Shown here: positions 1 to 13,100 of the stretch, piece after piece
Numbering within the stretch: the stretch's first letter is position 1
Layout of the letters: every line of letters starts with the position of its first letter
Assembly: GCF_037038585.1 (NCBI RefSeq)
Contig: NC_092522.1
Span: 51,180,161-51,244,160 of the forward strand
Direction of reading: 5' to 3'
Source of the DNA: Patagioenas fasciata
Lineage: Eukaryota > Chordata > Aves > Columbiformes > Columbidae
DNA: 64,000 nucleotides
Made by a program: the position numbers and the translations under genes
Notes under the pieces: model-generated
Told to the model about the DNA's origin: nothing
The model's database searches: none
What the model saw: only the letters and a program-made list of their open reading frames with translations

Positions 1-37
1 TACTTTCACTTGAAGCTGAGAAAAATAACATATTCAC

Positions 38-229
38 CACACTTAGGATATGCTGCTAATAACACATCATTCCTGACTTCAAAGGATTTAAGAGCTTTAA
101 AAATTTCTGGTTGCTTATCACAGCAGGGTACAAAACTCCCTGGTAGGAGAACATCAGCTTCTCTGGGTACAGATTATCAGGGGCTGTTATAACCTTGTCC
201 AGCAAGTCAATGAACTTCTTGTTGGCCAT
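38..229 (-). CDS. SULT6B1: Sulfotransferase 6B1-like, first coding exon (partial gene, apparent 1-bp frameshift)
   Basis: Cytosolic sulfotransferases move the sulfonate group from PAPS to small-molecule acceptors. The translation from the ATG at 229-227 opens with MANKKFIDLLDKV and continues through a FSYQGVLYP block. After a one-base shift it reads EIFKALKSFEVRNDVLLAAY followed by PKCG. This parallels the N-terminus of vertebrate SULT6B1 as I recall it (FxYQGxxYP, then FxALxxFEARxDD, then LASYPKCG). PKCG is the start of the PAPS-binding loop, where SULT first coding exons typically end. The exon stops at 38 before a GTGAAT donor (37-32), splitting the Gly codon. It is 192 nt where 193 is needed for that phase, so one base is missing around 107-112. 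This is either a pseudogenising deletion or an assembly error at a short homopolymer. The rest of the gene lies left of the window. A paralogous SULT6B1-like copy is as likely as the single-copy orthologue. Confidence 0.75.
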
Positions 230-3200
230 TTTTTTTCCCCATGGCTCTGTAGGTCTATGCAAACAATGACATGAAAGGGTAGTTAGGGTATTTGTTTCTC
301 AGCAATTATGTAAAAGACTTGTCTTGCATGTTTATAAATGCTAGTAAACTGTGGATAGTTCTGAGGACTTGTAACAAATTCAGATGATTTTTGACCCCTG
401 TATCAGGAGCGCTGGCAATGACACAGCTCCAATCCTTGTACTGTTTGCATGTGGCTGTCCAAACAGCTGCCAGCAAATGCTGAGCAAAACATCTATCTCA
501 CTGAACAGAGCAGGCTGCAGTGACCCCCTGACCAGCTATTTAAGTAGGACAGTCAAAGGGTGGCTTTGTCACCTCAGATATGATCCTGTACTAATTAGGT
601 TGATCACAGTCTGTTGTCTCTGCACAGCATTACACTATCACGCCGATGGATCATCTTGGGTTAGTGCTAGTTACAGAGCCTTTCCACAGACCTCCATTAC
701 TCAGTGTAAATGAGGTTGGAATAAAAGAATGGCATATTGTGGATATCATCAGAAGGGGCCTAAAAGCTCTGGCAACATCTGAATAGCAGGGCTGTCCAAC
801 AGCCACAAATTCTAGAAGCTTGTGTTTGCCTCCAGGTGGGCTATAAAGGAACTACCTGCGTTCTACCAGAAGTTTCTTGAAGCCAACACATTAACAGAAA
901 ATGTTTCCATTGGAAAAAGTTATTCATTTTCAAATAAAATTTGTTCCCTCAAACAATCTCTGATTGTTTCCAGCAGCTACCCAGCTTCTCTGTCAATGTA
1001 TCAGGCAGGCACCTGCTTCTTCAAACCCCTCTTCTTCCCATGCCTCTGCAGTCCAGTGTGTTTAAGATCCTTGAAGCTTGTTTTCTCACTCCCAGCTAAT
1101 ACCTGATGCACAGGCACTCTAATACTCTTCAAAATGTCTGGCTTCTCCTTGGTCCTCTCCTACTGTTCACCTACTGTTCACTGTGCAAGCAACACCCCCA
1201 GCATGCCTAGTCAACCTTTCATTACTACTATTTACTGCCAAGATCTCACTTTCTTCTGTAGGAAATCTCTTTCCAGTTCTTTTCAGTTATACCCATATCT
1301 TCTCCTCACCTTGGCTCAAATTTGAGCACTCCACAGTCTCTGCCTGTGCCTTTTCTGGAAGCATTTCTATCTGCTCCTGAGGCACTGCCTACTCCTGGTT
1401 TGCTAAAGTAGGCAACTTCCCAAACTTTTTCTCTTCTCTTCATCCCACCAAACTGGCCTTACATATGCATATAGCTTTGTGCCTGATTTCCACCACTCAC
1501 CATCACTGTATTTACCCTTTTCTCCCTCTCCTCCTGCACCCCAGAAAAGCCCTTGATGTGGTACAACTGCTACTCCCCTGCACTTCACAGAGAGCATCCT
1601 ACCTTAGAGCAGTAGCCTAAGGAGCAGTTGCCGACCCCTCAAAGCTAGAGTAGTGTGTGCTAAGTGCTGCAGAGTATGAAGAAGAAACTCCTAAGATCAA
1701 TTTGGGAACAATGTTTCGATCTACAGCAGAAAATTTCTATTACTCTTCATTTGGGTTCTTTTCGTCCCAGAGACACATAGTGGTGGGAGACCACTTGGGG
1801 AGTCTGGTGATTCCATCAGACTGACATACACGCAAGGCTGTGAAGATGGCAGCAGCTGTGTGTAGAGCTATAGAGATGCCAGGGTCAATAATAACTGGCA
1901 AATTCACCAGCTTGATGTACTTGAGCCATGAGTAGATAGTGTGTGACTTCTGCTTACCCACAACACCATGATCATAGAGCTGTGGACTGGAGCAAGGCTG
2001 GAGAGCTGAATCCTGTGTTCCATGAAAGCAGGAAAATACCACACTGCTCTGAAAGATGTCAGAGGAGATTTTGTCAGTAGATGCTAGGTCACCATCACTT
2101 TTCATAAGGATTCACTTGCTCAGTCAAAACATTCACTCCTAATTTTTGGTAGGAAAAGTTTCTCACCTCCAGAATGAAACTTTTTATGGGAAGAAATGAA
2201 AAGAGACAACTCAGCTCAAACAGGCCAGGGCAACAAGGTACAGTGCCTGGAACACGGGTACAGGGGAGATCAGAAACAAAGGAGGTAAATATGCCTATCC
2301 TATAGCCTGGGTTGGGGGGAGAACTCCATGATAATTTATTGATTATTTTGGAAAGCTCTGAACCTTGATTTTAATCTCAAGGAAGAGTGGGAAAAGTTCA
2401 AACTTCAAGGACACAATCACTAAAAATAAACACACTGGAAAAAGCTACAAAGGTGTAGGTGGGGGTGTAATGCTTGTAAAACACTGCAATCAAAATGTTT
2501 TCGCAGATAGCATTTGCAAACAGTTCACTTTAAAGCTGCTATGTGTGGCACCCATACAGATTGCATTTCTTTTGTTTCCTTTCACACATGGTCCTTGCTG
2601 GATTTTGAGCAATAAAACTGATCCACACATATTTTTCCTCTTCTCATGCTCACCCTAAAACCTATTGGAGTCTGATCCTCAATCTGAACGTCAACCCAGA
2701 AGCGTTCCAACCTCTTTGCGCCATCTACTGCTTTCCACAGATCTCAGCATTCCACTCATACATCCTTTGGATTGCAGAACACTCATTAGATGTTTTCATA
2801 GAAATATCAATTATGATTGTATGGTCTTGTTCCTGGGAGGTCAAAGGCAGCTCAGACCCTATTTCACTTTTTTTTACCTTTTTCTTTTAATATTGTCACA
2901 GTCATATTGACCTCCAACAGGTCACAACCTATTCAGGATTTCACTGAATTATTTCTAAACCTTTAATAAATCACGACCCTTTGGTTTTAAAATATTCCAA
3001 TGCTTAATTACCCCAGCTTCAAAAAGTATGTCTTGTTTCTAATAACTTTTATCCTCAAATAGTGTACTGATTTTCCCCTGAGATAAAAAGGGGTCTTTAA
3101 GAAGCCAACACAATGAAAAGATAACATTATTTGTCTTTCCACAAAGAAAGCCTACAGAGTAGTCAGTGCATTCCCAGACTACTTCCTGGATGTGAAACAA

Positions 3201-3610
3201 TATATAATAAAACACCTTCCTCAGAGCTGAAGAAAGGACCAGTGTCTTAAAACGTCACCTCCAGCTGTTGGATACCAAATGCTTTGTGAGAGAAAGGCAT
3301 CTTGCCTGAAGGCTAGAGATGTTCAGCTGAAAGCCTCTTCTTAGCACAATCAATACACAGTGAAAGGAAGTTTGAGGCTACCAAAAACATTTCAGCTTAA
3401 TAATTGTCTAAGACATTGGATATTGGGTTAAGGTGACATGGCCATAACAGTAACTAATTTACCTTTAAAACTACACTCAACTTATACTTTGATTAAGACA
3501 AGCAAACACTTTTCCAGTCTGAATTAATATACTTGTTACTAAAAAATAAAATAATAATAATAATTTTTTTTAAAGGTATATGTTCAGCTTGTTATTTCTG
3601 GTGGGAGAAA

Positions 3611-3657
3611 AAACAATTCAAACAAACAAACAAACAACAACAACAAGAACAACAAAA
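3611..3657. repeat. CAAA/CAA low-complexity repeat
   Basis: Four CAAA units run into CAACAA-type units. It is simple sequence, with no terminal features of a mobile element visible. Confidence 0.85.
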
Positions 3658-5990
3658 ATGCTGCAGGAAAGCTGTTACTGGAGTTTCATGTAACCAAAAA
3701 ATCAGCCATTAGAACAGCCATAGGGGAGAAAGCAAAAGTGAAAAGTGCAGTTAGCTGAAATGCATTTCTGACAGGAACTAATACTAGATGCTAAGGGAAA
3801 CAGTATATGTAATGGTACAGTCAGAGAATAATCCTTTCCCCTGTTCATACACCAGCTCTTTAACAGTCGGCAGCTGTTAGCTCCTGAGGTGATGGATGCA
3901 CTCCAGCTACATTTAACAGCCACCAGTGGGCCAGTTCTTCATGATTTTTCCTAATCTTTTGTCTAGCTGTTGGAACTTTAGTCTTCACAGCATCCTGTAG
4001 CCATGAGTTCCTCAGTTGAATTTAGTGTTTTGCAAAAAGGAGTTTTTTGTACAGCTTCTCCACTATCACCAGCATGATAATATATCAGTCACTCTAGAAA
4101 TACTTCCAGGCAGAAAGGTAAGTAGAAGCTCAACACCTTAATGTAAAAACCCATAAAGAAAATAATCCTTTGAAAACAATACATGTACTTCTTAGAAATC
4201 TCTTTTTAAAGGGGAAGACTCGTTCCTTTTTCCTTGATAAATCATCTTTGTCATGATTTTGCAAGTCTAAAAGATCACAGGAGGAACATGCTACCAGCAC
4301 GTGATGACTAAACAGATGCAAAATGCACCAAAGCCAAGTGTACTATACACAACCTACTAATCACATTTTATACACCAATACACACAGACATATATAGATA
4401 TATGTATATAGATACAACACAGCTAGATCTTTCAAGTTGGCAATTCTGAAACTATTCTAAATGGAAACTATTCTAAATGTTCATTACTCCAAATAGAACT
4501 CAGTCAAATTATGGTAAACAGGGAAACTGCTATTTCCCTAAAAATTTAGCTTGAATAATTTCAAATCTTTTCTTGCTATTGTTATGCCTTCTTTGGGATT
4601 AAATAATTTAAATGTCAGCCTCCTGCACTTGAACACAACACAGAAAGTATTGTTCTTGCAACATTAATTAATGGTGCAAAATTGCCTTTACTGGTGCCTA
4701 AGAGGGAATTCATACAGTATATAAAAATGTATTTCCAGTTTGTTAAGATTGGACAGATCTCTGATCTACAATTTGCACAGTTCGAAACAATGATGCCACA
4801 GCAAAGCACTGGGCAAAAATATTTGATGGAACATCTTTTATTAAAATATGCTGTTTCTGTCAAAGCAAAATATTTTGTAGGATCTTGTCATTTTTTATAA
4901 AAGCAGTTATATATGAAAAATTTATATCACATCAAACTCATAAAATAGCATATTTGGGATTGACTCCTTTCTGGAATATTGGCCTGACTTCCCCCTTTCA
5001 CATTGTTAAAACTCACTGATATTTCATTAATCTATCATGTGAAATATTTTACATTTCTACAGGTAGCTTAACTGTGCCACTTCCTAACTTTGGACTACTA
5101 AACTTCCCAGCTTTATTCAGGTATTATATATTGAAGTATGGCTATAAACAGTGTTATAGATTAGTTTAACAGAGTCTATTTGTTTTTTCACCCCTGACAG
5201 AATTTACCTTGCCCTTGTCACTTGATAAATGGTTGGTAGCTATAGCTTTTTGTCCACTTAGCTCTCCTCAGACAAGGTGCAGTCTGGTACTGTGCCATTA
5301 GATGTCACTCTGGACCATGCAAAAGAAGTTCAAAAGACGAACTAGCATCTTCCCATCAGCAAACAATAACCCCCGTTTCAAAACAAGAGATGTATCTTCC
5401 AGGCCTGCACCTTACCCTTGTGCCCTCTCCGGCCTGTAGGCCTTGGCTGCCACCTCCCCATCCCTCTGTGGATACCAGCAGTGCTGACACCACGGCACAC
5501 GACGGAAAGCAGTTCAGGTGCCATACAGCAAAAACCCAGTCCTGTCCTGCTTTAATTTCACAAAGGAACAATTTCTAAGGTTCATAGTTTTCAGTCACAA
5601 GAAGATACCATGAAAAAACACAGCTGTTGAGTGCCTCTGGATGGGGGCAAAGGGCAATGCTGAGCATGGCATCTGAGTTTAGAACAGATAATCTAGCAAA
5701 TGGGATGTTTCGTGGGTTAGATCTGAAGCCAACTCACTAACCGCTCTATTGCTGCATTGCTTCTTATGGGTTCTGCTTCCTTCAGTCTTTTTGGTTGGTT
5801 GGTTCGTTTGTTTGTAGTTTTCTCCTGACTGGTGAAGCATTTCATCAGTCTGTTGTGACTCCCCCAGGGGAAGAGGGGAGTAAGGGTAACTTTGATCATG
5901 GGGGAAGAGATAACAGTGGCAAGGTGAAGTGCTCCCATGCCTTTGGGGTGGATTCTGCTGATGCTGAAATCCTGGGGGAGGCAGGGGGGG

Positions 5991-6028
5991 AAACAACAAC
6001 AACAACAACACAACAACAACAAAACCAA
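5991..6028. repeat. (CAA)n trinucleotide repeat
   Basis: Repeated CAA triplets are interrupted once by ACA. This repeat creates the long poly-Thr, poly-Gln or poly-Asn stretches in overlapping open frames on both strands, which are therefore not evidence of coding. Confidence 0.9.
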
Positions 6029-7027
6029 AAAAAACCAAAACACCATATTGACTTTTTGTGGCAGCAGGATCATAGTCTTACAGTGCTTATGGTGTTTATT
6101 ATATTCCCAAACTTCTGGTGTTGGCATCACGGCATTTTACACATAAAATACAGGGAGCACACCTGCTATGTCAAAACAGGATAAATTTGAAAAGTTCACA
6201 GATTTCCTGCTGACTTGACTATATTGCACACAATAGCTGTGGGCTTTTGGGCACATCCTGGAATTTCAGCCAAAGGGAAAAGTCCTGCTTGGGATAACTT
6301 TTGCCCATTGCCACATAGTTCCACTAATTCTAAGCAGCCCAAAAACAGCTGAAGGTGAGGCATCTTTGAAGTACCTTGTAATCTAATCACACTTAAGTCC
6401 TTTTAGGCAGAGTACCTCATATGTCACAGCAAGACAGTGTTGGATTAATTTAAAAGGAAATGAGAGAAAGGATTACAAAACCCCAGAGGTTATTAAAGTT
6501 TCTGCTTTCTGATAGCAGAGACATTATAGCCTCTCAGAAATCACACTGCATATGCAGACACAGGTGGAAAGCAAAAGAAAAGTGGTTGTAGGTATAAGCC
6601 CTGACAGCCATGTAAGTAAAATTCACTTTGAGTCAGGTGAGAAGCAGAGCACTGTCAGCCTGAGAGCTCACATACCAGAAACGACAACCTTCATCAGAGA
6701 ACTTAGCCCCGAAACCAGTAACACAGGGAAGCACATCTTAGCCCTCCTCCAAAGATGGGTACCCAGAGCACAAGCTCCTGGGGTCACATCACATGGCTGT
6801 GCTGCTCCCAGTGTAGCTAAGACAGACCAAGTGACAAACACCGAGGACGCAGAAGTGCTGAAAAAAATACTGAAGTCTTTCAAGTCCAGCCTGGTGTGCA
6901 AATAAAGATTTGATATCAGCATCAGGTGGGGAGTTTTCTTTGGGGTAGGACTAAAGCATTTCAAACTGAGGCGGCCCATTTTCCAGCAGGAAATCAATAC
7001 CTTTCAACTTCTGATTGCCAGACTCAC

Positions 7028-7180
7028 CTTCACCATTACAACAGGCAAGCTGCTGCTCTGCGTGCTTGAAAAAGGATGGCTGAAGTCACACCACAAATGT
7101 TCTCCAGAAACCCCCGTGTATGATTCAGCTGGTGTCCTTGAAGGCTCTGATGGTTTGTCTGAGACAGTTGTCTTTTCAGC
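7028..7180 (-). other. Exon-like open segment with good splice sites, unrecognised
   Basis: On the minus strand a 153-nt (51-codon) fully open stretch begins after an acceptor-like TTGATGTCTTGCAG and ends at AAG before a consensus GTGAGT donor (7027-7022). It would be a phase 0-0 exon. The predicted peptide starts AEKTTVSDKPSEPSR and is rich in Ser, Thr and Pro. I do not recognise a family. I found no companion exon with a matching phase nearby, so this may be chance, a non-coding exon, or a lineage-specific gene piece. Confidence 0.2.
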
Positions 7181-10100
7181 CTGCAAGACATCAAAACATG
7201 TCTTTTTGTGCCATCTCCATTCTCTTCAGCAATGTTAGAAAGGGAAGTTAGCATCTTCTCTGTTATACCCTCTTGAGTTTCATCTTCTTTCCTCATTTTT
7301 CCATATTCACCCAGAGGACAACCAGAGCCTCATCCCAAATCTCTGTCATAGGATAGTAAAGTAATGCCTGCCACCTCCTCTGCATTTCACCTCATGTGGT
7401 GGAGAGAAGAGACAATGCCATTCATTTCAACATTCCTTCCAGAGGACTACAAAGACAAATATTTCCTGTTGCTACTTTAATTCGATGTCCTGGCAGGGGT
7501 GGATTACTGTCTCCTAGCCAGGATGGATCTGCAATGGAATATGCTGATTAGCAAACAGAAAACGTACACAAAGCAAATCTTGCCCTCTAAATTTTCTCTA
7601 GGAAGAGCTTTACAGGATTTACACAAGAATTTACTTTCAGGAAAGGAGATTTGAGCATCTAATTTAAAACATCCTGTTCTGTGAAGATGAAATAATTCTT
7701 TGGGTGCCCACACATGTGGAGATGGTTTGGTTTTTTGCAAGTGTTTCTGCATTTGTCCTTAATCTGTACTGCAGCTGGTGCATTAGTGTTATTTTACAGG
7801 TTTTAAAAACATCCAGCAGGGTAGCTGCTAGCTAAGGTTTCAGACTCCTGATAACAGATGGCAGATGTTCTTCACGGTAGCAACAAGGATAGCAGCTGCC
7901 TCTGTTTTGGAAGAGAGAATGGAGAAAAGTTGATCCGCACTGATGTTTGGAGAGGGCCAGTCTTAGGGCTTCTAGCATACACAGCAAAGTTTAAAAAAAG
8001 CACTCATGTCTCACTTAAGGTCGGAAGAATAAGGCAAAAAAGATCTGCCTTGCTGCTAACATGGGCCTGAGCGCTAATGTCTCCACCTTTGTAAGGCAAA
8101 TTCTGGGTAAGGATTTATGTTGAGAAAGAGCTTTTGAATAACTATATACAGAAGAGAGAGGAAATTCATCAGTGCTGCAAGGAAGAGAAATTTGAGAAGC
8201 AGGAATAGAAATGACCTGATGGATAATTTCAGCTCAGTAAAATGGAAGAAAAATGTCTGTGCTACATGATTGTACTTTACTCAAGCTGCTGCAAAAGACA
8301 TGGATGTGAGAGAGCCATGGTGTCTCTCAGACAGGGTGCACAGTGCTCTCAGGGGACACTGAAGCCATGGCATAGGGCCATGAGCTGGCACCACAATCAC
8401 CAAGAGCATGACTGTGCTAGAACAGTACTGAGGCACAAAAGAACTCTGGGACACCAACACAATGACATGCACACACTCCTGCTAGGACCTGAAGGTGTAT
8501 CTCTGAACGCATACTGAACTGATGGAGCAGCCCACTCCAGATCCCCAAAACAGCACAGTGCTCCCATGGACAGTGAGAAGAGAAATAGCAGCAGTCTCTC
8601 CTGAGGGTGAAGAATGAAAGGTCTGAGCGATAAAGAGCAAACACATGCAGATAGGAGCAGGACAAGCCAGCAAATCCAAACACAACCTGAATAATTTTTG
8701 GAGGTTCAGTTAATCCCTTAAGTGACTTCTCATTTCCTCTATTTCTCTCCATGTTGTTCAGGATTCCTGATGGTATTACTGATTTTTTTCCATAATCATT
8801 CTTAAATATCTAGCTGTGGAAACACTTCCAAATAGATGCTGCATCTTCAACTCCCTTCTCCAAGCGCCAGGTTAAATTAATGTAGTGGGGCAGACAATCA
8901 GGCAAAGCTTCGACTGAGATCTAAAATGCTTGCCTCTCACTGACCTAAAAGTCACGCTTACCTTGTGGTAGGACTATACTTTCCTGCTTCTCACAGCAAT
9001 ACATGTGGCAGTAATTGTGTACCAGTGCATTGTAGTCTACAGTGTGGTACAAGCATGATAATTACAAAAAAACCCCAAGTGAGGGATAAATGCTCCTCTG
9101 AAATTCCTTTGCCAACTCTTTGGCATTGGTATTTAAGAGAATTAATGTGCCATAACACCAAAGCACAATTTTCTCAGTCAGCGGAACAGGAGCACTAGCA
9201 ATTCCTGCAGTTATGTTGCACCCACTCCCAATGGCATCATGTCTGTTGTCCAAAAAAATAATCACAGGAGACTGTTTTACAGGCACTAGGTCAAGCTGAG
9301 ACCACACTTAATTCCCTGGACATTTTTCAAGCTAGACTCCGGTATGCTCAAAGCAGACCTTGCTCGATAGCTTTAATAGACAGATAATTTATATACAGGG
9401 AGTACTGAGTCATTAGCATGAAAAATTTTTAAGCAGTGCCATAATTGAAATACATTTTAGTGTTACTTGTGCCTCTCTGGGAATTAGACAACGGCATCCT
9501 TTGGAAGAAGTTATCTTCTGTCTCAGTCTTGATGCAGGCTTAAACCAGCATTCTCTTGACATAGGCCTCTATCAGTTCTATAAGCTCCTCTACTCCTCTT
9601 CATTCAAGCAAGCCCTGCAGAACACCTCTCCAGCTGAGTATAAGAACATTCAGGAGGAAGTGAGACTCAAAATGCTTATTTTATAGCCTAGCACAAATGG
9701 GAAGAGTACCTGGTATCACTGCAGCCAAAAGGACAGCAAGACAAGTAGGTGGTGCCTTGTCTGCTCACATTCTTACATCAGAAAGACACGTGGAAAGAGA
9801 ATAAGGCCATGTGGGTCTCCTGTGCTGAGGGATGAAATGTTATGTACAGTTGTACGTACAGAACATTAGAGTGTATTTCACACAATATCAAATAATCTCA
9901 TGCCCAATTAACTGTGTTATGTCTTTTTGCAGTCAAATTATGATTAAGGATTATCTGGGCATGGGTTGCTGATGTTCATTTACAATACTGGAAGTGATTT
10001 TAAGAACCTAGTATTTTACAAAAAGCTCTAGTCACAATTTCCTGTCCCCTGTTTTTCCCAGGTGTTCACATGGCAACACACTTTGCAATCAAGCTAATCT

Positions 10101-13100
10101 AACAAAAAATCCAATTAAGAACATAACCAAGGGAATCTTCATAGGCACCTGACAATAAAGAAAAATTTTTTGAAGAGGAATAAATTGTAGAGAAGATGAG
10201 ACAGAAGAGTCAGCACATAGGTAATGGATACGCATGTGTTTGTGCACAGTCAATTCACACACACAAAAAACTGTAAACAGACATGTTAGACAAAGCACAA
10301 ACTTCACAGCCTCAGTAGCAGAGGAATTAGAGATCATCTATGCATCTCCCATTCATCTTCCCCATCCTGGAATGCGCAATATGTGCTTTAGCCCATCCCA
10401 TTGCTGAACACACAGCCAGCGTCTCAGCATGCTTGTAACTTTTCTATTTGTTTTTCCACAGCTCACTAATGACATATAACTGCCCCTGATCACCACCCTG
10501 CTGCAAAGACAATGATGAGTTCAGCAGACCCTACATGCAAATGGTAAAGTATGCAAAAAACTCTCGGTACCAACACGGCACAACTGGAGTTTTGCAAACC
10601 TGCTGGTGTTGCACAACATGCTGAAAATATAGTTTCACAGAATAAACACCATTTTCCTGCCAGCACAGCTCTTCTTCTGCAATATGCCTAAGAGCAAAGA
10701 ACCATTGTCTGTAAAGCAATTTGTTCAGTAGCTAATTTAGTTAACCTTTGTAGGAAATGAAGAAGTGAAAAAAAAGAAATATATATCAATATTTTAGTTT
10801 GCCACTGGTCTTTTCAGATGTGAAAAAATGAAGCGAAGGCTTTGCTGGTGAGAAAAATTTGCCAGAATATTGCTCCATTGATGCATTTAGCAATACTTCA
10901 GTGGTATGATATACACTGGTAAATTTTGCCAATTTATAATGCTAAAACAATCTCTGCTATGGTTGTATCACTGACCTAGCTATGAGGCCCAGACAGGCCC
11001 CAGCTTTGGGAAATGGAGACACAATTGAACCTCTGTGATTAATTCTTTCAGGGTAGACTCAGCAGGAGAGCATGCTTCCCAAGGCATGTTTTGCGTATGT
11101 CTGCTCCTTCTTATAAACAGAAGCAAAACAGCAGTTGAAACACATGATTCAGTATATGGGTTTTCATACACTTCCCTCCTAGTGGAAGGAAAGGATTTAA
11201 CATTATCAAAATGAAACAAGGAATTTGACAAGACTTCTTCTCCCACCTCCGATTTTCTGACATTGATGTGCTTCTGTGGGGATAAACACATCTACACTTT
11301 CTAAAAGAAGTAATTTAAGTGAAAATGTTTCCCAGTCACTGCAGTGCTCAGTGTGTTTCTTACACACCATCATATAAATTTTAGTTCACAAAACTCAGAA
11401 AAATATGCCCACTAAGCATTCAAGTCAGCAGAGCAAACTGAATCTGCCCCATTTTATCTTTCCTAGAAAAGTGAATGTATTTTAAAGCACACTCAATAAA
11501 ATCAAAGTACTTCAAAAGTCAGGAGGTTGTTGGCTTGTTTTTTCTCCTTTTGATGAAAGAATTCAAAAGGAGCAAGCCTATGAGCATCCAGCAAGCTAAG
11601 TGTGCATTATCTGAATGCGTTCAATGCCTGTTAGTCAATAAAAGTACATTACCATGCCATCCTCCGCATTGCAGCCTAACCCCCACTACCTGCACAGATC
11701 TCCAATGCAAATAAATACAAACACCAGCTAAATCAGCATGCTGTGAAAGAGGAATTCCTCTTTCTTTCCATGTTCCTCCTGAATATCCTTAAGCTAACAA
11801 TTTTAACAAAAGATGTTTTGTTCTTAATGTCCTGACCCAGAATCTGCAGAAGTATTTGGCAAGATTAAAATTAGTGGGTCCTTATGCTTCAGTTTAGCAA
11901 GATATTAAAGCATGTCCCTAAATTTAAGCATAGAAGTAAAGCTTTTGACAGCAGTAAGACCACTCACCTACTTAGAGTTAGGTGTTTACATATCTTGATG
12001 AATAGGTGCCTTGGGGCTTTCTAACCATATGCCCTGAAAACTTTTGCCATCCTTAACTAAGATTGTCAATACATCGCCATGAAAGGACCCTTTTTTCTCC
12101 TTTTTTTTTTTTTCTGGCATTGTGTTTTATTCTCCTTGGAAAAACTATTTGAGGTTGTTTTGCACTAACTAAACTTCATGCTACATCTGTCCAGAAAAAA
12201 GGTAACACCCTTCCTTTGTAAGACCTCAGAGTTAATCAGTGGAATCCTACAGTGGGGCAGGAGGAATATTTTATACTCTGGAACTGTACACTAACATGTA
12301 ACTTTTCCTGTTGGAAACACGTTCCTTTTTCAAAGAAGTAGACTGAGACCTAACACACATGAGGATTAGCTTTGTTTTTCAGGTAAGTAAGGAACTTTGA
12401 AAATTAAGAGATCACAGAGAGTTACAGACACGAAGAGTGGTGAAAAGAAATCCACATGCAAATGCGAGTTAAGAATCTGATGTGAGGCATAAAATGTGAC
12501 ATATAAAACAATGGAACAATTCTCTGATTGATGTAACTATAAGGGCTTTAATGGATTCATTTCTTATTAATGCTGGACAAGTGAAAGAAGAAAATTGGGA
12601 TGCATTTGACCACAGGAAAATAAAAATGATAAATTATTAAATCAACAAAACAGCAGAGACTGTGATTCCAATTATTTTTAGAAAACAGCTGTCCAATCCA
12701 AAAATATTTCTAATATTAGCAGAAAAGCTCATAAGCAGACCCTGGAATGAGGGATTACAAATCACTTGGAGTAATCTGGCATACAAACAGAAAAGGTGGC
12801 AGCTTAGATATGCAAACATGACCACCTGTATTGAAAAGCTGTTGAATGGTAGTGAAGTGAAGGAAAAGCAATAATGAAGAGTAATGACCAAACAGTGAGA
12901 AGTGTTTGGAACTGTACTGTGATGTTGCTGGAATGTGCATTTGACATTAACAATCAGGAAGAGGATTTTAAACAACATTGTAATGAAATCTCCAGGTGAT
13001 GTGAACTTGCTAAGCATTATGAATGATAACGAGGACAGAAAAATATTGCTGCAAATCCAACAGAAATCAGGAGGACAGGAAGAAAATCAGGTTCTGCTGG

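Larger units (their letters stand above)
230..7027. other. Intergenic DNA, no supported gene
   Basis: I see no recognisable exon, RNA gene or transposon here. It contains A/T-rich low-complexity patches: (ATA)n near 3540-3565, CAAA/CAA repeats at 3611-3657, TATA-like alternation at 4388-4412, a tandem ACTATTCTAAATG duplication at 4449-4480, and CAA repeats at 5991-6028. Open frames such as 1740-2105 (minus) and 5795-6184 (plus) are of chance length or are driven by low-complexity sequence. The SULT6B1-like promoter and 5'UTR should lie just right of 229, but I cannot identify a TATA box or CpG island there. The 117-codon frame at 6552-6905 is treated as a finding. Confidence 0.6.

Noticed and set aside
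1740-2105. 121-codon open frame on the minus strand with a protein-like C-terminal half (VNLPVIIDPGIS...)
   Set aside because: I could not match it to any family, and it has no splice sites or companion exons. It may be a decayed retrocopy but that is not supportable.
5679-6184. Three overlapping open frames of 119-137 codons
   Set aside because: They are carried by CAA repeats that lack stops, and the frames contradict each other.
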